Assembly: GCA_951217055.1 (NCBI GenBank)
Contig: CATNVA010000018.1
Coordinates: 1,364,001-1,428,000 of the forward strand
Direction of reading: 5' to 3'
DNA length: 64,000 nt
Source of the DNA: Gerris lacustris
Lineage: Eukaryota > Arthropoda > Insecta > Hemiptera > Gerridae
Made by a program: the position numbers and the translations under genes
In this document: one piece after another, positions 21,080-33,675 of the stretch
Numbering within the stretch: position 1 is the stretch's first letter
How the letters are laid out: each line of letters begins with the position of its first letter
Notes under the pieces: generated by a model
Seen by the model: the letters and a program-made list of their open reading frames with translations, nothing else
What the model was told of the DNA's origin: nothing
The model's database searches: none

Positions 21080-23537
21080 ATGAATTGTGCATATTGCAAA
21101 AATAAATTTTCTAGTGTGGGTAATTTAATTACTCACATCAGGAAAAGTTGCCCTAAAGTCATGCTAGGTGAAGCTTTTAAATGTGGAGAAGCAGGTTGCT
21201 TCCGCTTTTTCAGTTGCCTCAAATCTTTAAGATCGCATTTAAATAAGAAACATTGTCAAAGTTCTGAAATTTATGTACCATCACACGACACAAGCCATTT
21301 AAATATTGAGAATGAAATCACAATTGATGAGCCAACCACTTCCTTTGACTCGCTGACTGTAAATGAAGTAGTACCTATTAACAGCTGTAAGGAAAAAACA
21401 AATGCTCAAAACCCCACACTGCTTAAGCTTTCTGAAATTGTATCCTCTCTTTATGTTAACCCCATGGTTCCGAGAAACACTGTTCAAATAGTTGTCAATT
21501 ATTTAATTGATTATTTTGGTCATATAGAAAAAGTGCAATCTGCCCGATTCCAAAAGCTATGTGAGACCCAATGTATACCACCGGCGGTTAAAGCATTTGT
21601 TTCTTCTCTCATATCAAGTGAAAACTTGGAAATTGTAAAATTACGCTCCGAACATTTACGGTTCTCATACTTTCAAGGCATTGGCACTTATATCATTCCC
21701 GATGAAGTCGTTATAGGTAGTCGCTTAGACCGTATTAAGTTACTACACTAGACTTACTAACACTGAGGCAGTTAATTGTACTATGCAACAATTTCCAATG
21801 TCACTCATCCTTGCAAAATTCTTTTCCACTGGAAATGTCCTTAAAGACACTTTAAAACACTTAGAGTACCTTAAATCGTTACCATCTACTTCACTGGACA
21901 ATGTCATACATGGTACTGTCTGGAGACAAATGTCTTTGTCTTTTGAAGATGGAGTCCATCACTTTCCCATAGTTCTATATTATGATGATTATGAAATTAG
22001 CAATCCTTTAGGCAGTAGAGCCGGTGTGCACAAGTTAGGTGGAGTGTACATTTCTCTGCCTTGTTTGCCTCCCTATTATTTTTCATTGCTTAACTGCATT
22101 TTCACATTTGCTATCTTTCACACTACTGACAGAGTGACATTTGGAAACAAATTAATATTTCAAAAAGTAATTGATTCGTTAAATTTGATTCATCGGACTG
22201 GTATCCAAGTGAAAACAGATGTCTATGAAGGAACAATTAAATTCCATCTTGTTGCCATCACTGGGGACAACTTAGGACTACATAGTATGTTAGGTTTTGT
22301 GGAAAACTTTTCCGCCACTTATCACTGTCGTATTTGCAAAGCTAACAAAGCTCAAAGTAGGTCTATGCTTTATGAGGACGTGTCGTTGCTCAGGGATAAT
22401 TGTTCATATGAATCTGACTTGGCCTTGGATAATGTTTCTGAAACAGGTATTAAAGAGAAATGTATTTGGCTTGCTGTTGATAATTTTGATTTATTTAACA
22501 ATGTGTCGACTGATATCCTCCATGATTATTTGGAAGGTGTGTGTCGCTATATCATGACATTTGTTGTTGCTTACCTTGTTACCGAGTCCAAATTGTTACC
22601 TTTGCCACTATTAAATGCCAAGATATCCTCTTTTAACTATGGTCCAGACAACAGCTCTAAACCCTGTGATCCAGTTTCGATCCCATCTGGGAAACCTTTA
22701 ACTTTAAAGTTGTCTGCTTCAGAAATGTTAACATTTGTCAGATATTTTGGGTTAATGTTTGGTTACTATGTACCTACTTCGTTGCCGGAATGGCAACTGT
22801 TCATAACGCTCCGTACGTTGTTGGATAAATTACTTATTGCTAGACTCGATGAAGGTAACATAGATCAAGTGAGAGTCCTTGTGGCAGACCTAAATGAGTT
22901 ATATCTTAAATATTCTAAGAGTCATTTAAAACCTAAATTTCATTATTTAATTCATTATCCTGGTATGTTAAAAACGTTTGGTCCATTAACTCAGTTATGG
23001 ACAATGCGCTTTGAGGCCAAACATAAAATTGCTAAATTAGCTGCCAGGTCATCCTTCAATAAAAGAAATATTTGTAAGACTATAGCAATTAGGAATCAAT
23101 TAATTTTAAATGATATTTTTCTCAAGGATAAAATTTTACCTGATTTTTCGACTGGTAAAAAAAGTCTAGTGACAAGTGATGTAATTGCATCTTTTCATCC
23201 CTCTCATGACTACATTAACTCAGTGCCTTGGGTGAAATTTAAAGGTGCTCATTTAAGGGTAATGGATATCATCTCAGTCAGAATTTGTTCTGAAACTTGC
23301 CATCCCATTTTTGCAATAATTGATGCTATATTTGTAAATGAAAATAGTGAGGTTTACCTTCAATGCACTTACTTTGAGTCCATTGACTTTGATTACCACT
23401 ATTATGCTTATGAAGTTACAAGGACTAATAAAAGAGATACTCTTTTAATGGACAGTATTTTGTCACCCATTCCAAATACATTGACTATCATGCCAAATTT
23501 TACTTTGTTTGTAACTATTAGGTCGCCACTCGATTAA
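21080..23537 (+). pseudogene. CACTA/EnSpm transposase, broken by one frameshift
   Basis: The first frame (21080-21751, 223 aa) starts with two C2H2-like fingers (CAYCKNKF...HIRKSC and FKCGEAGC...HLNKKH), as in animal EnSpm transposases. It runs to SRLDRI and then hits a stop. The downstream frame is open from about 21740 and continues through the ATG at 21783 to 23537 (584 aa). It contains YYDDYEISNPLGSRAGVHKL, LVAITGDNLGLHSMLGF, HCRICKA and DILHDYLEGVC, the conserved blocks of this family. The likely DDE residues are D68 or D69, D162 and E251, counted from the downstream ATG. Adding the two parts gives a usual length for the family. A single base gain or loss between about 21735 and 21752 separates them. 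It could be a true mutation or a sequencing error; I see no intron there. It acts on the CACTG ends of the surrounding element. Confidence 0.88.
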
Positions 23538-23640
23538 AAAATCTGCTTAAACTATTATTCTTGTGTATCAAATTATAATTTAACAGTTTTTTTGACGGCT
23601 TGTTATGAACAGAAAATATTGAATATTAATGAGGGATTTG
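23538..23640. other. 3' flank of the CACTA transposase
   Basis: AT-rich sequence after the stop codon with no clear polyadenylation signal and no gene. Confidence 0.4.
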
Positions 23641-23659
23641 TGTATTAATATAAAAACAC

Positions 23660-23870
23660 CAGATAGAAGCTTTCGAGCCTTACTTTGATCTTCATCTGAT
23701 ATATTAATAAAAAATACAACAGCAGTGAGGTTTTAAGCTGCGAGTCAAGTTATAAACAGCGGTGTCTATAACTTGTGTCTAAGTATTCAAACATTCACCA
23801 ATCAAGATATACAATTTTCTAATAAATACACTTGATGAAGAGACAAGTAAGGCTCGAAAGATTGTATTTG
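23660..23870. repeat. Small inverted-repeat element with hammerhead-like arms
   Basis: Two arms in opposite orientation contain related blocks: on the minus strand CAGATGAAGATCAAAGTAAGG then CTCGAAAG (about 23675-23705), and on the plus strand TTGATGAAGAGACAAGTAAGG then CTCGAAAG (about 23834-23864). The order GATGA, spacer able to pair, GAAA is that of a hammerhead ribozyme core with changes in the first bases, as found in Penelope-like element terminal repeats. This may be a relic of such a terminal repeat. Confidence 0.4.
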
Positions 23871-23879
23871 TTGTGTTCA

Positions 23880-24551
23880 TACATTAATACCAATACCTCA
23901 GAAAAATAATTTTCTTATTGTTAATTTAAATTTAAACCTATGTATATTATGGTCATTTGTGGATAATTACCAGTCAATTTTTGTTCATTACTTAGTTTGC
24001 ATTATTGTTATAATTATTAAAATAAATTGTATATATTTATTAAATTGTATGAATAGTGTATAATTGTGTAGGCAGTTAAAGCTAAATATATGAATTTAAA
24101 TACTTTTCTAAAAAAAACGTTTTTGAACGTTGCAATATTGTCTCCATTCAATTAAAAAAACGTTTTAACTATTACTTTTGTACATAAATATATTTATCTA
24201 TAAATTAAGTTTAACTCATGCTGCACATTTATGGGTTTTACCATGTGAAATTTATTATTTTTATCAGCTCATTACTGAGCTTGCATTATTACATTAATAT
24301 TAAATTAAATTGTGAATATAATATAGTATATTAAATATATCATACCATTCGTAGTGGTACAGTATTATTATCTTTAATAAATAATTTATTAAATATATAG
24401 TTTAATAAATAACTGAATAAATATTCAATTTTGTTAATAGTTATTGTAAATAGTTAGTGTAAATTGGTAAACTAAATATTTCATACCAGTTACCTGTTAT
24501 ACAATTCAGTGTAACATTATTATTGTATTTAATAATAATTTATTACATATA
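23880..24551. other. No gene seen; very AT-rich
   Basis: Sequence dominated by AT-rich words such as TTTAATAAATAATTTATT. No domain-bearing frame, no element end recognised. Confidence 0.5.
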
Positions 24552-25345
24552 CAGTATTTCCACGGATTGAGTTGCCTATACGTGTAAATCCCAAAAAATG
24601 TCAATTTTCGAAGAAAAGTCACTCTTCATAAAATCTTCTGTTTGTTCTTAAATGAAGATGTATAGTATTACTTTTTGTTCAAAATGTACCCTGTACCCAG
24701 GAAGTACAATTTCCTAAAATCGTATAAAAGGAAACCGGTCCAAATTTCGACTATTGAATAAAAAAGTATTCTTTATAATTTCTTTTAAATACTATTCAAA
24801 ATTTATTTTAACATAAAAATTTCAATAATCAAATTAAAAAATCCCCCCCCTTTGATTTACAAAAAGTAAAGTTTGTCCGATTCTAATACAAGAGGGGTCG
24901 ATTTAAAGGTCTCATTGAATGCATTAAAAGTTGTAGTAATGCTTTTTTTTATAAAAACAACACGAATGTTATTAAAAGGGAAATTAATTATGAAAATCAA
25001 TTCATGTTTTTTTTTTTCAAAGAAATAAATAATAAATAAGATTTTCTCTATAAATACTTTTTGTTGTTTTTATCCAAAAAAGCAATAGTACAACTTTTAA
25101 TGCACTCAATGAGACCTTTAAATCGACCCCTCTTGTATTAGAATCAGACAATTTTTTTTTAAATGGCAGGGGGGGGGGGAGGATTTTGAAATTTGACTAT
25201 CGGCATTTTTATGCGAAAAATAAATGTTGAATATTACTATACATCTTCATTTAAGAACAAGCAGGAGATTTGATGAAGATTGACTTTTTTTCGAAAATTG
25301 AAATTTTTTTGAATTTACACGTATAGGCAACCCGTGGACATACTG
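24552..25345. mobile_element. Mariner-like foldback MITE (794 bp)
   Basis: Starts CAGTATTTCCACGG and ends CCGTGGACATACTG, flanked by TA on both sides (24550-24551 and 25346-25347). Inverted similarity continues inward: GCCTATACGTGTAAAT, the CTTCATTTAAGAACA block, and the ACAAGAGGGGTCGATTTAAAG block against its complement, so each half forms an arm of about 390 bases. No coding sequence. Ends and TA duplication fit a Tc1/mariner-derived snapback element. Confidence 0.75.
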
Positions 25346-25347
25346 TA

Positions 25348-25940
25348 TAATATATAGTGTAAATAGATAGTGTAAATTGGTAACTGGTAGTGTTTGGACT
25401 GGTTTGGTATTATATTGTACATATTAAGTTATAACTTAAGTTGTATTAGGTATATTGAATAAAATTATGTATGAAATTAAAAATATTTAGACCCTCCTTA
25501 AAACGTTGTAGAATATGTTCTCTTTAATTAACCCTCAACCCAAAACACAGTGTAGAAACACTATACTGTATATGTACAGCACGCCTATGTACCTCTACAG
25601 TATTGTGTGATGCACATGTTTGTTTATATCAACTGTAAATGAATGTTCCAAATGAAAATGCACATAGACATGCTAATGAGGAGCAACATTTTATCTTTTT
25701 ATACCCTTTTACAGAATGCACTGCAGAAGTACTTTCGTGCAGTGCATATCGTAAATGGGCGTAGAAAGATTAAATGTTACTTCTCATTGGCATGTTTATG
25801 TGCATTTACATTTGGAACATTTGCCTACAATTCACATACACAGATATGTGCACCATACACTACTGTAGATGTATCACATGTTGGTGATCCCTATGTATCA
25901 TGTACAATGTATGTGATGCATAGGGATAAGTAGACAATTC
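25348..25940. other. No certain gene; short 96-aa frame of unknown nature
   Basis: A 96-aa frame (25643-25933) shows no domain. The DNA contains several imperfect inverted words such as CTATGTATCATG and GCACACCTATG-like forms that resemble the CACTA subterminal motif, so it may be displaced element DNA. Confidence 0.35.
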
Positions 25941-26080
25941 ATTTAGGAACGCAGCAGCGTTCCGCCCCGCCAAGTCAAAAAGTTAAAATTTCACAAAAGC
26001 TGCCAGTGTATATTTTAGGAACGCAGCAGCGTTCCGCCCCGCCAAGTCAAAAAGTTAAAATTTCACAAAAGCTGCCAGTG
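25941..26080 (+). repeat. 70-bp direct duplication with a GGAACGC hairpin
   Basis: The segment starting TTTAGGAACGCAGCAGCG and ending GCTGCCAGTGTATAT is present twice in tandem. GGAACGCAGCAGCGTTCC forms a 7-bp stem with a 4-base loop. The second copy overlaps the left inverted arm starting at 26041. Confidence 0.75.
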
Positions 26081-26671
26081 TATATATACTGTAGGTGACG
26101 AACTAGGGTTTTTGAGGGTCTGCAGCGTGGAATACATACAAGCTACCTAAATAATTTTTTAATATCTTTGAAGGCCGTGTCCTGTAGATCAAAATTAAAA
26201 AAAAAATGTCGAAATCGGTCAAGTAGAAGTAGAGAAAAATAGGATTGAAAATGGTAGTTTTGATGACTTCTTATTCTTATTCTTATTCTTATTCTTCCTT
26301 CATTTTACGTTGACGCACCTACAGCCTAAACTACTGAACCCATTTTAATAAATGAGGGCTTTTTGGATTCGTCAAGGGCCCTAGTGCATTCCTAGTTCAA
26401 ACAAATTTAGATAACTCATCCCTACGCTGAACGCGGAGCGAGAAACCAAGCTAGCGAACAGTTACTTTAACGTTGACGCACCTACAGCCTAAACTACTAA
26501 ACCGATTTTAATAAATGAGGGCTTTTTGGATTTATCTAGAGCCCTAGTGCATTCCCCCCCCCCCTACAATCAATCAACTTATTCCTAGGCTGAATGTGGA
26601 GCGAGAAACCAAGTAAGCGTCATGCGAAGTAGTGAGCCTATATTATAGTATTATATATAAAAAATAATTAT

Positions 26672-26679
<8 letters not shown>

Positions 26680-26750
<71 letters not shown>
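26680..26750. repeat. (AT)n microsatellite
   Basis: About 70 bases of alternating AT next to the first BEL integrase fragment. Confidence 0.95.
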
Positions 26751-26752
<2 letters not shown>

Positions 26753-26753
<1 letters not shown>

Positions 26754-27006
26754 TGAAAGGTGGTGCTGGAGTTACCCTTTCCGGTGGCAGGTCTGCCATC
26801 TTTTGCCATTCAAAAGTACCTCGTAACCGTCTACAGGTTATGCAGTTCTGAATGTATCTAGCTACTTCACTATTACCCCTGATAATCCAGTACCCTTCTA
26901 GTCTTATTTTACCTAATGTTATGCCTCGGCCTTGGTGGTATACTATGTTATGATAATGCCTTATTATAAGATTAGTTATATGACCCTTCTGTGGTAATAT
27001 TATTGG
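26753..27006 (-). pseudogene. BEL/Pao integrase fragment 1
   Basis: Nearly identical to 41370-41618 of the BEL element. It covers the end of the HHCC zinc-binding region and the following linker of integrase (minus strand; IQNCITCRRLRG, FEWQKMADLPPERVTPA). It begins directly after the AT microsatellite and ends in a 12-bp tandem repeat, so it is a captured or recombined fragment and not a gene. Confidence 0.8.
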
Positions 27007-27048
27007 TTAGAGGTGGTTAGAGGTGGTTAGAGGTGGTTAGAGGTGGTT
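26999..27048 (+). repeat. 12-bp tandem repeat (TTAGAGGTGG core)
   Basis: Four to five copies of GGTTAGAGGTGG join BEL fragment 1 to the next copy of the CCTACAGCCTAAACTACT repeat. Confidence 0.85.
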
Positions 27049-27051
27049 AGG

Positions 27052-27285
27052 CACCAAGCTAGCGAACAGTTACTTTAACGTTGACGCACCTACAGCCTAA
27101 ACTACTAAACCGATTTTAATAAATGAGGGCTTTTTGGATTTATCTAGAGCCCTAGTGCATTCCCCCCCCCCTACAATCAATCAACTTATTCCTAGGCTGA
27201 ATGTGGAGCGAGAAACCAAGTAAGCGTCATGCGAAGTAGTGAGCCTATATTATAGTATTATATATAAAAAATAATTATTACATAC
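27052..27285 (+). repeat. Second copy of the inverted-arm segment
   Basis: Repeats 26446-26680 almost exactly (CCAAGCTAGCGAACAGTTAC start), followed again by an AT microsatellite and a BEL fragment. The two composite units are therefore a tandem duplication of about 606 bases. Confidence 0.8.
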
Positions 27286-27727
<442 letters not shown>

Positions 27728-27850
27728 GTCTGACCTTATTCTTATTCTTCCTTCATTTTACGTTGACGCACCTACAGCCTAAACTACTGAACCGATTTTA
27801 ATAAATGAGGGCTTTTTGGATTCGTCAAGGGCCCTAGTGCATTCCTAGTT

Positions 27851-27932
<82 letters not shown>
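27728..27932. repeat. Third copy of the CCTACAGCCTAAACTACT segment and an (AT)n tract
   Basis: 27735-27852 repeats 26290-26400 (CTTATTCTTCC, GACGCACCTACAGCC, TTTTTGGATTCGTCAAGG). An AT microsatellite follows at 27853-27932. Confidence 0.8.
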
Positions 27933-27934
<2 letters not shown>

Positions 27935-27942
27935 TCTATCTT

Positions 27943-30737
27943 CTATACTATATACAACCCCCTGTGAAACTCACTCACTGACTCACTCACTCACTGATGT
28001 ATACTAATGTTTACCCACTTCCGCTATAGCTAGAGAGTTGGGGTTTTCGCCATTCGACGCGCAATGTCCTCTTTGTGAACCCGAAAAATTGCCAAAAGTT
28101 TACTTTTCCTTCGTCTTCCCCCCCTAAGATGAGAAAAACCGTCGTAGCTGTGTTGGAATTTTTTAAAAATTAACGGTTAATTGTAGCGAAAAACTGATTT
28201 AACAAACATGTATTGATTTTGCAAGATCTACATTTTTGTTCATAGGTCATTTTGTCGTATCTCTGTTGGTTGTAGTCTAAATGGGGCTATTTGGGTTTTT
28301 TAATTTTCCATTTTTACTTTGAGGTCTCATATCTTTGGTAATAATTGACCGATTTAAATTCTGATTTTTAGGTTCAAATCTAACACTAATGCCCTTTAAA
28401 ACAAGACCCTGATATGTTTATAATTCTTCCTATTTGCTGAGAAATTGAGAGTAAACTTTTTCCCGACTGTGCCGTGGTTACGTGACGTCACGAGACAACT
28501 TTTTTTCGATAAAAATATTCGTTCGCATATCATTTGAAAGCTCTTGACTTGTACATTAAAGCTCTTTTATTTGTTTATTTTTAAAAAAATTGGTACACGT
28601 ACTTTTGTACCGATTTGTATAATTGTCAATTGTGTCATTTTTATTTTTTATCGAGATAAATTGAAAATAATTATTTTTTAGTTATTTCTTGGATTTGCTA
28701 GATTAGTTTATGGTTTAAATGGATGAACAACCCTCCCCCCCCCCCTGAACACCCTCTCTTGGTATGTACTCAATTGTTTTATTATTTTTTTTTCTTGAAA
28801 TAAATTGAAAAAACTGTTTTCTTTAGGGTTTATGGTTTTCTTTCTGTTAGTTTATGGTTTCAAATGAATGAACCCCCCCCCCCCCTGCACAACCCCTTTC
28901 TAGAAATCCTGCTCATATACTTTGACGCTCTCCCCCCCTTCATTGGAATCGTGAACTCACATATCATTTATAATTTTCTTAAACCCTATACCAAGTGACC
29001 ACTTTTATCCGATTTAAATATTGGTTCGTATATAATTTGAAAGCCCTTGATTTGTACATTTAAACTATATTATTTATTTATTTTTAAAAAAATTGGTACA
29101 CGTACTTTTGTACCGATTTGTATGTTTGTTGTGATATAATATTTTTTAAATTTTAAAAGTGGTTTATTATTCTTTATTTGGTTATTTTAAGCCTTTTTGA
29201 ATTGTTTGTTTATTGAAATATAATTTTGGTACCCCCGGGTACAATGGTACAAATGCCAAAATTAATATTTTAAATAATGATGTATATCGTAGAAAAGCTC
29301 TTGAAAAGTGTAGTAAATATTGTTATGTACTGAATTGTATTAGTTCTTTTTTCTTGAGATAAATTGAAAAAACTGTTTTCTTTAGTGTTTTTTCGGATTT
29401 CTTTGATTAGGTTATGGTTTAAATGGATGAACACCCCCCCCCCCTCTGTACACCCCCTCTCTAGCAATTCTGCTGATATTCCTAGACACAATCCCCCCCC
29501 CCCCCCGCTTCATTGGAATTAGTAAACTCCCATATCTTTTATGATTTTCTTTTACCCTCTACCAACAATTATAAGTAGTAACATATTGTTAGCTCTATTA
29601 TCCCCCCCCCCTCTGCTATCATTTCTTATTACACCATCACTAGGAAACCCCTTTGTACTCCCTATTTCTTACTTATAAGAAGTAACATATTGTTAGCTCT
29701 ATTCCCCCCCCCCCTCTTCTATAATTTCTTATTACACCATCACTAGGAAACCCCTTTGTACTCCCTATTTCTTACTTATAAATAGTAACATATTGTTAGC
29801 TCTATTCCCCCCCCCCCTCTCCTATCATTTCTTATTACACCACCACTAGGTAACCCCTTTGTACTCCCAATTTCATACATATAAGTAGAAACATATTGTT
29901 AGCTCTATTCCACCCCCCCCCCCCCCCCCTCTCCTATAATTTCTTATTACATCATCACTAGGAAACCTCTTTGTACTCTCTATTTGTTACTTATAAATAG
30001 TAACACATTGTTAGCTATATTCCCCCCCCCCCTCTCCTATAATTTCTTATTAAACCATCACTAGGAAACCCCTTTGTACTCCCTATTTCTATTGATCTCC
30101 GTTGTTGAAATTTCCATAATTTCATAATTACTACCCCCAGTGTTTTCCATTTACTACTTTTGGTGGATACATTCAATTACTATTGATTATTTGATTAAAA
30201 TATATCATAAAATTGACTTCTCCTCGGCGGGGAATCGAACCCGGCCTTTCTCCATCCATAATAAAAATATTTTACTTTTTTTTTAAAGCAATCTTTAACA
30301 TCTTAGAATGTCGTAGAACCTTCACTTAAGATTATTTAATTTTCTCCCTAGCAAAAATACATATTAAATTCGTATTTTTAATTGCTACGTCCTACTCAGC
30401 CTTAGATCTTCTTAGCTTTCCCGTACACCACACCTCAGAGCATATTTCTAGAAGGTAAAGCTATGTAACCCCCCCCCCCTTCTAATCAATATGAATTATT
30501 CAAGTTCTTTTTAAGAGTGCACTTATTATATTATATCATATCATATCATATTATGTCATATCATATTATATCATATCATATTATATTATATCATATCATA
30601 TTATATTGTACCAGCTCCTATACAAAAACCAAACCCTATACAAGTACCAACTCATAAGTACCAGACCTATACAATATACAAGTACCTGGCCACTCGTCGG
30701 GCGGAGTTCGGCCGTAGGCCGAACGACGACCCGGCGA
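27943..30737 (+). repeat. Helitron/Helentron-like unit 1 (~2.8 kb)
   Basis: Starts at TATACAACCCCCTGTGAAAC with an ACTCACTCACTGACTCACTC tract. It contains C-run minisatellites and a TATCA microsatellite and ends with a GC-rich palindromic segment (GGAGTTCGGCCGTAGGCCGA inside a longer imperfect stem ending GGCGAGT). A 3' stem-loop, microsatellite core and AT-rich flank are features of Helitron-related non-autonomous elements (Helentron/HINE type), but no Rep or helicase gene is present and the terminal CTRR is not clear. Unit 2 follows directly. Confidence 0.5.
29560..30100 (+). repeat. ~105-bp C-run minisatellite in unit 1
   Basis: About five units of the form AGTAACATATTGTTAGCTCT, a poly-C run of 8-18, a TTTCTTATTACACCATCACT block, AGGAAACCCCTTTGTACTCC, then CTATTTCTTACTTATAA. 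C-run length varies between units. Confidence 0.9.
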
Positions 30738-31849
30738 GTCTTCTAACATATATACAACCCCCTGTGAAACTCACTCACTGACTCACTCACTTATGTATAC
30801 TAATGTTTACCCACTTCCGCTATAGCTAGAGAGTTGGGGTTTTCGCCATTCGATGCGCAATGTCCGCTTTGTGAACCCGAAAAATTGCCAAAAGTTTACT
30901 TTTCCCCCTCCTTCCCCCCCTATGATGAGAAAAACCGTCGTAGCTGTGTTGGAATTTTTTAAAAATCAACGGTTAATTGTAGCGAAAAACTGATTTAACA
31001 AACTTGTACTGATTTTGCAAGATCTACATTTTTGTTCATAGGTAATTTTGTCGTAGCTTTATTGTTTGTAGTCAAAATGGGGCTATTTTGGTTTTGTTTT
31101 TTTCAATTTTTGTCTTTGAGCTCTCATATCTTTGGTAATAATTGACCGATTTAAATTCTGATTTTTAGGTTCAAATCTAACACTAATGCTCTTTAAAACA
31201 AGACCTTGATATGTTTTGAATTAGTCCTATTTGCTAAGAATTTGAGAGTAAACTTTTTCCCAGAGTGCCGTTGCCAAGTAATCACTTTTTTTCGATCAAA
31301 ATATTCGTTCGCATATCATTTGAAAGCTCTTGACTTGTACATTAAAGCTCTTTTATTTGTTTATTTTTAAAAAAATTGGTACATGTACTTTTGTACCGAT
31401 TTGTATGTTTGATGTTAAATAATTATTTTACAATTTTAAAAGTGGTTCATAATTCTTTATTAGTTTATTTAAAGCTATTTTTGATTGTTTGTTTAATTAA
31501 ATATTATTTTGGTACCTATTGGTACAGGTGTACAAATGTCAAAGTTAATATTTTAAATAATGATGTATATCGTTGAAAAGCTCTTGAAAAATGCAGTAAA
31601 TATTGTTATAGAGTATATAGTCTTATTTTTATTTTTTCTTGAGATAAATTGAAAAAACTGTTTTCTTTTGGGTTTTTTCGGATTTCTTTGATTAGGTTAT
31701 GGTTTAAATGGATGAACAATCCCCCCCCCCCCCCCTCTGAACACACCCTCTCTAGCAATCCTGCTCATATTCCTAGACACACTCCCCCCCCCCTTCATTG
31801 GAATTGTAAACTCCCATATCCATTTTTGATTTTCTTTTACCCTCTACCA

Positions 31850-32360
31850 ACAATTATAAGTAGTAACATATTGTTAGCTCTATTATCCCCCCCCCCCTCT
31901 GCTATCATTTCTTATTACACCATCACTAGGAAACCCCTTTGTACTCCCTATTTCTTACTTATAAGAAGTAACATATTGTTAGCTCTATTCCCCCCCCCCC
32001 CCCCCCTCTTCTATAATTTCTTATTACACCATCACTAGGAAACCCCTTTGTACTCCCTATTTCTTACTTATAAATAGTAACATATTGTTAGCTCTATTCC
32101 CCCCCCCCCCTCTCCTATCATTTCTTATTACACCATCACTAGGATACCCCTTTACTTATAAGTAGTAACATATTGTTAGCTTTATTCCCCCCCCCCCCCT
32201 CTTCTATCATTTCTTATTACAACATCACTAGGTAACCCCTTTGTACTCCCTATTTCTTACTTATAAATAGTAACATATTGTTAGCTATATTCCCCCCCCC
32301 TCCTATAATTTCTTATTACACCATCACTAGGTAACCCCTTTGTACTCCCTATTTCTATTG
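31850..32360 (+). repeat. ~105-bp C-run minisatellite in unit 2
   Basis: Same unit as at 29560-30100, about five copies, with C runs up to about 18. A 129-aa proline-rich frame over it is a by-product of the C runs. Confidence 0.9.
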
Positions 32361-33005
32361 ATCTCCGTTGTTGAAATTTCCATAATTTCATAATTACTAC
32401 CCCCAGTGTTTTCCATTTACTACTTTTGGTGGATACATTCAATTACTATTGATTATTTGATTAAAATATATCATAAATTTGACTTCTCCTCGGCGGGGAA
32501 TCGAACCCGGCCTTTCTCCATCCGTAAAGAAAAATATTTTCCTTTTTTTTTTAGAGCAATCTATACTCTCTATTTCTATTGAACTCCGTTGTTGAAATTT
32601 CCATAATTTCATAATTACTAAGCCCAGTGTTTTACCATTTACTACTTTTGGTGGATACATTCAATTACTATTGATTATTTGATTAAAATATATCATAAAA
32701 TTGACTTCTCCTCGGCGGGGAATCGAACCCGGCCTTTCTCCATCCGCAATAAAAAATATTTTCCTTTTTTTTAAAGCAATCTATACTCTCTATTTCTATT
32801 GAACTCCGTTGTTGAAATTTCCATAATTTCATAATTACTAAGCCCAGTGTTTTACCATTTACTACTTTTGGTGGATACATTTAATTTAATATTGATTATT
32901 TGATTAAAATATATCATAAAATTGACTTCTCCTCGGTGGGGAATCGAACCCGGCCTTTCTCCATCCGCAAAAAAAAAATATTTTCCTTTTTTTTTTAAAG
33001 CAATC
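32355..33005 (+). repeat. ~245-bp tandem repeat with a tRNA T-arm-like motif
   Basis: Three units, each with ATTGAACTCCGTTGTTGAAA, GGTGGATACATTCAATTACT and CGGGGAATCGAACCCGGCC. The last, on the minus strand, reads GGCCGGGTTCGATTCCCCG, which matches the T-arm/B-box consensus of tRNA genes. A single copy is also in unit 1 near 30225. No A-box or cloverleaf partner is found, so it is not a tRNA gene. Confidence 0.8.
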
Positions 33006-33450
33006 TATAACATCTTAGAATGTCGTAGAACCTTCACTTAAGATCATTTAATTTTCTCCCTAGCAAAAATATAAAAATATAGATTTAATACATATTTTAA
33101 ATTGCTAAATCCTACTCAGCCTTAGATCTTCTTAGCTTTCCCGTACACCACACCTCAGAGCATATTTCTAGAAGGTAAAGCTATGAAACCCCCCCCCCCC
33201 CTTCTAATCAATATGAATTATTCAAGTTCTTTTTAAGAGTGCACTTATTATATTATATCATATCATATCATGTCATATCATATTATATCATATCATATTA
33301 TATTATATCATATCATATTATATTGTACCAGCTCCTATACAAAAACCAAACCCAATACAAGTACCAACTCTTATAAGTACCAGACCTATACAAGTACCTG
33401 GCCACTCGTCGGGCGGAGTTCGGCCGTAGGCCGAACGACGACCCGGCGAG

Positions 33451-33592
<142 letters not shown>

Positions 33593-33675
33593 GATAATAA
33601 TAATAATCAACAATATATGTAATAATAATATATATTTTTGTAATTATACCATACAATATTAAGGGTCAATATTAA

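Larger units (their letters stand above)
30745..33450 (+). repeat. Helitron/Helentron-like unit 2 (~2.7 kb)
   Basis: Repeats unit 1 in the same order and orientation: CAACCCCCTGTGAAAC start, the GGTTTTCGCCATTCGA block, C-run minisatellite, TATCA microsatellite, and the same GC-rich palindrome at the end, directly followed by an AT microsatellite. It differs from unit 1 in minisatellite copy number and in an added 245-bp tandem repeat. Confidence 0.55.

Noticed and set aside
31649..32038. Proline-rich 129-aa frame
   Set aside because: Produced by poly-C runs of the 105-bp minisatellite.
32480..32520. A tRNA gene on the minus strand
   Set aside because: Only a T-arm/B-box-like motif exists; no cloverleaf, anticodon arm or A-box within the required distance.
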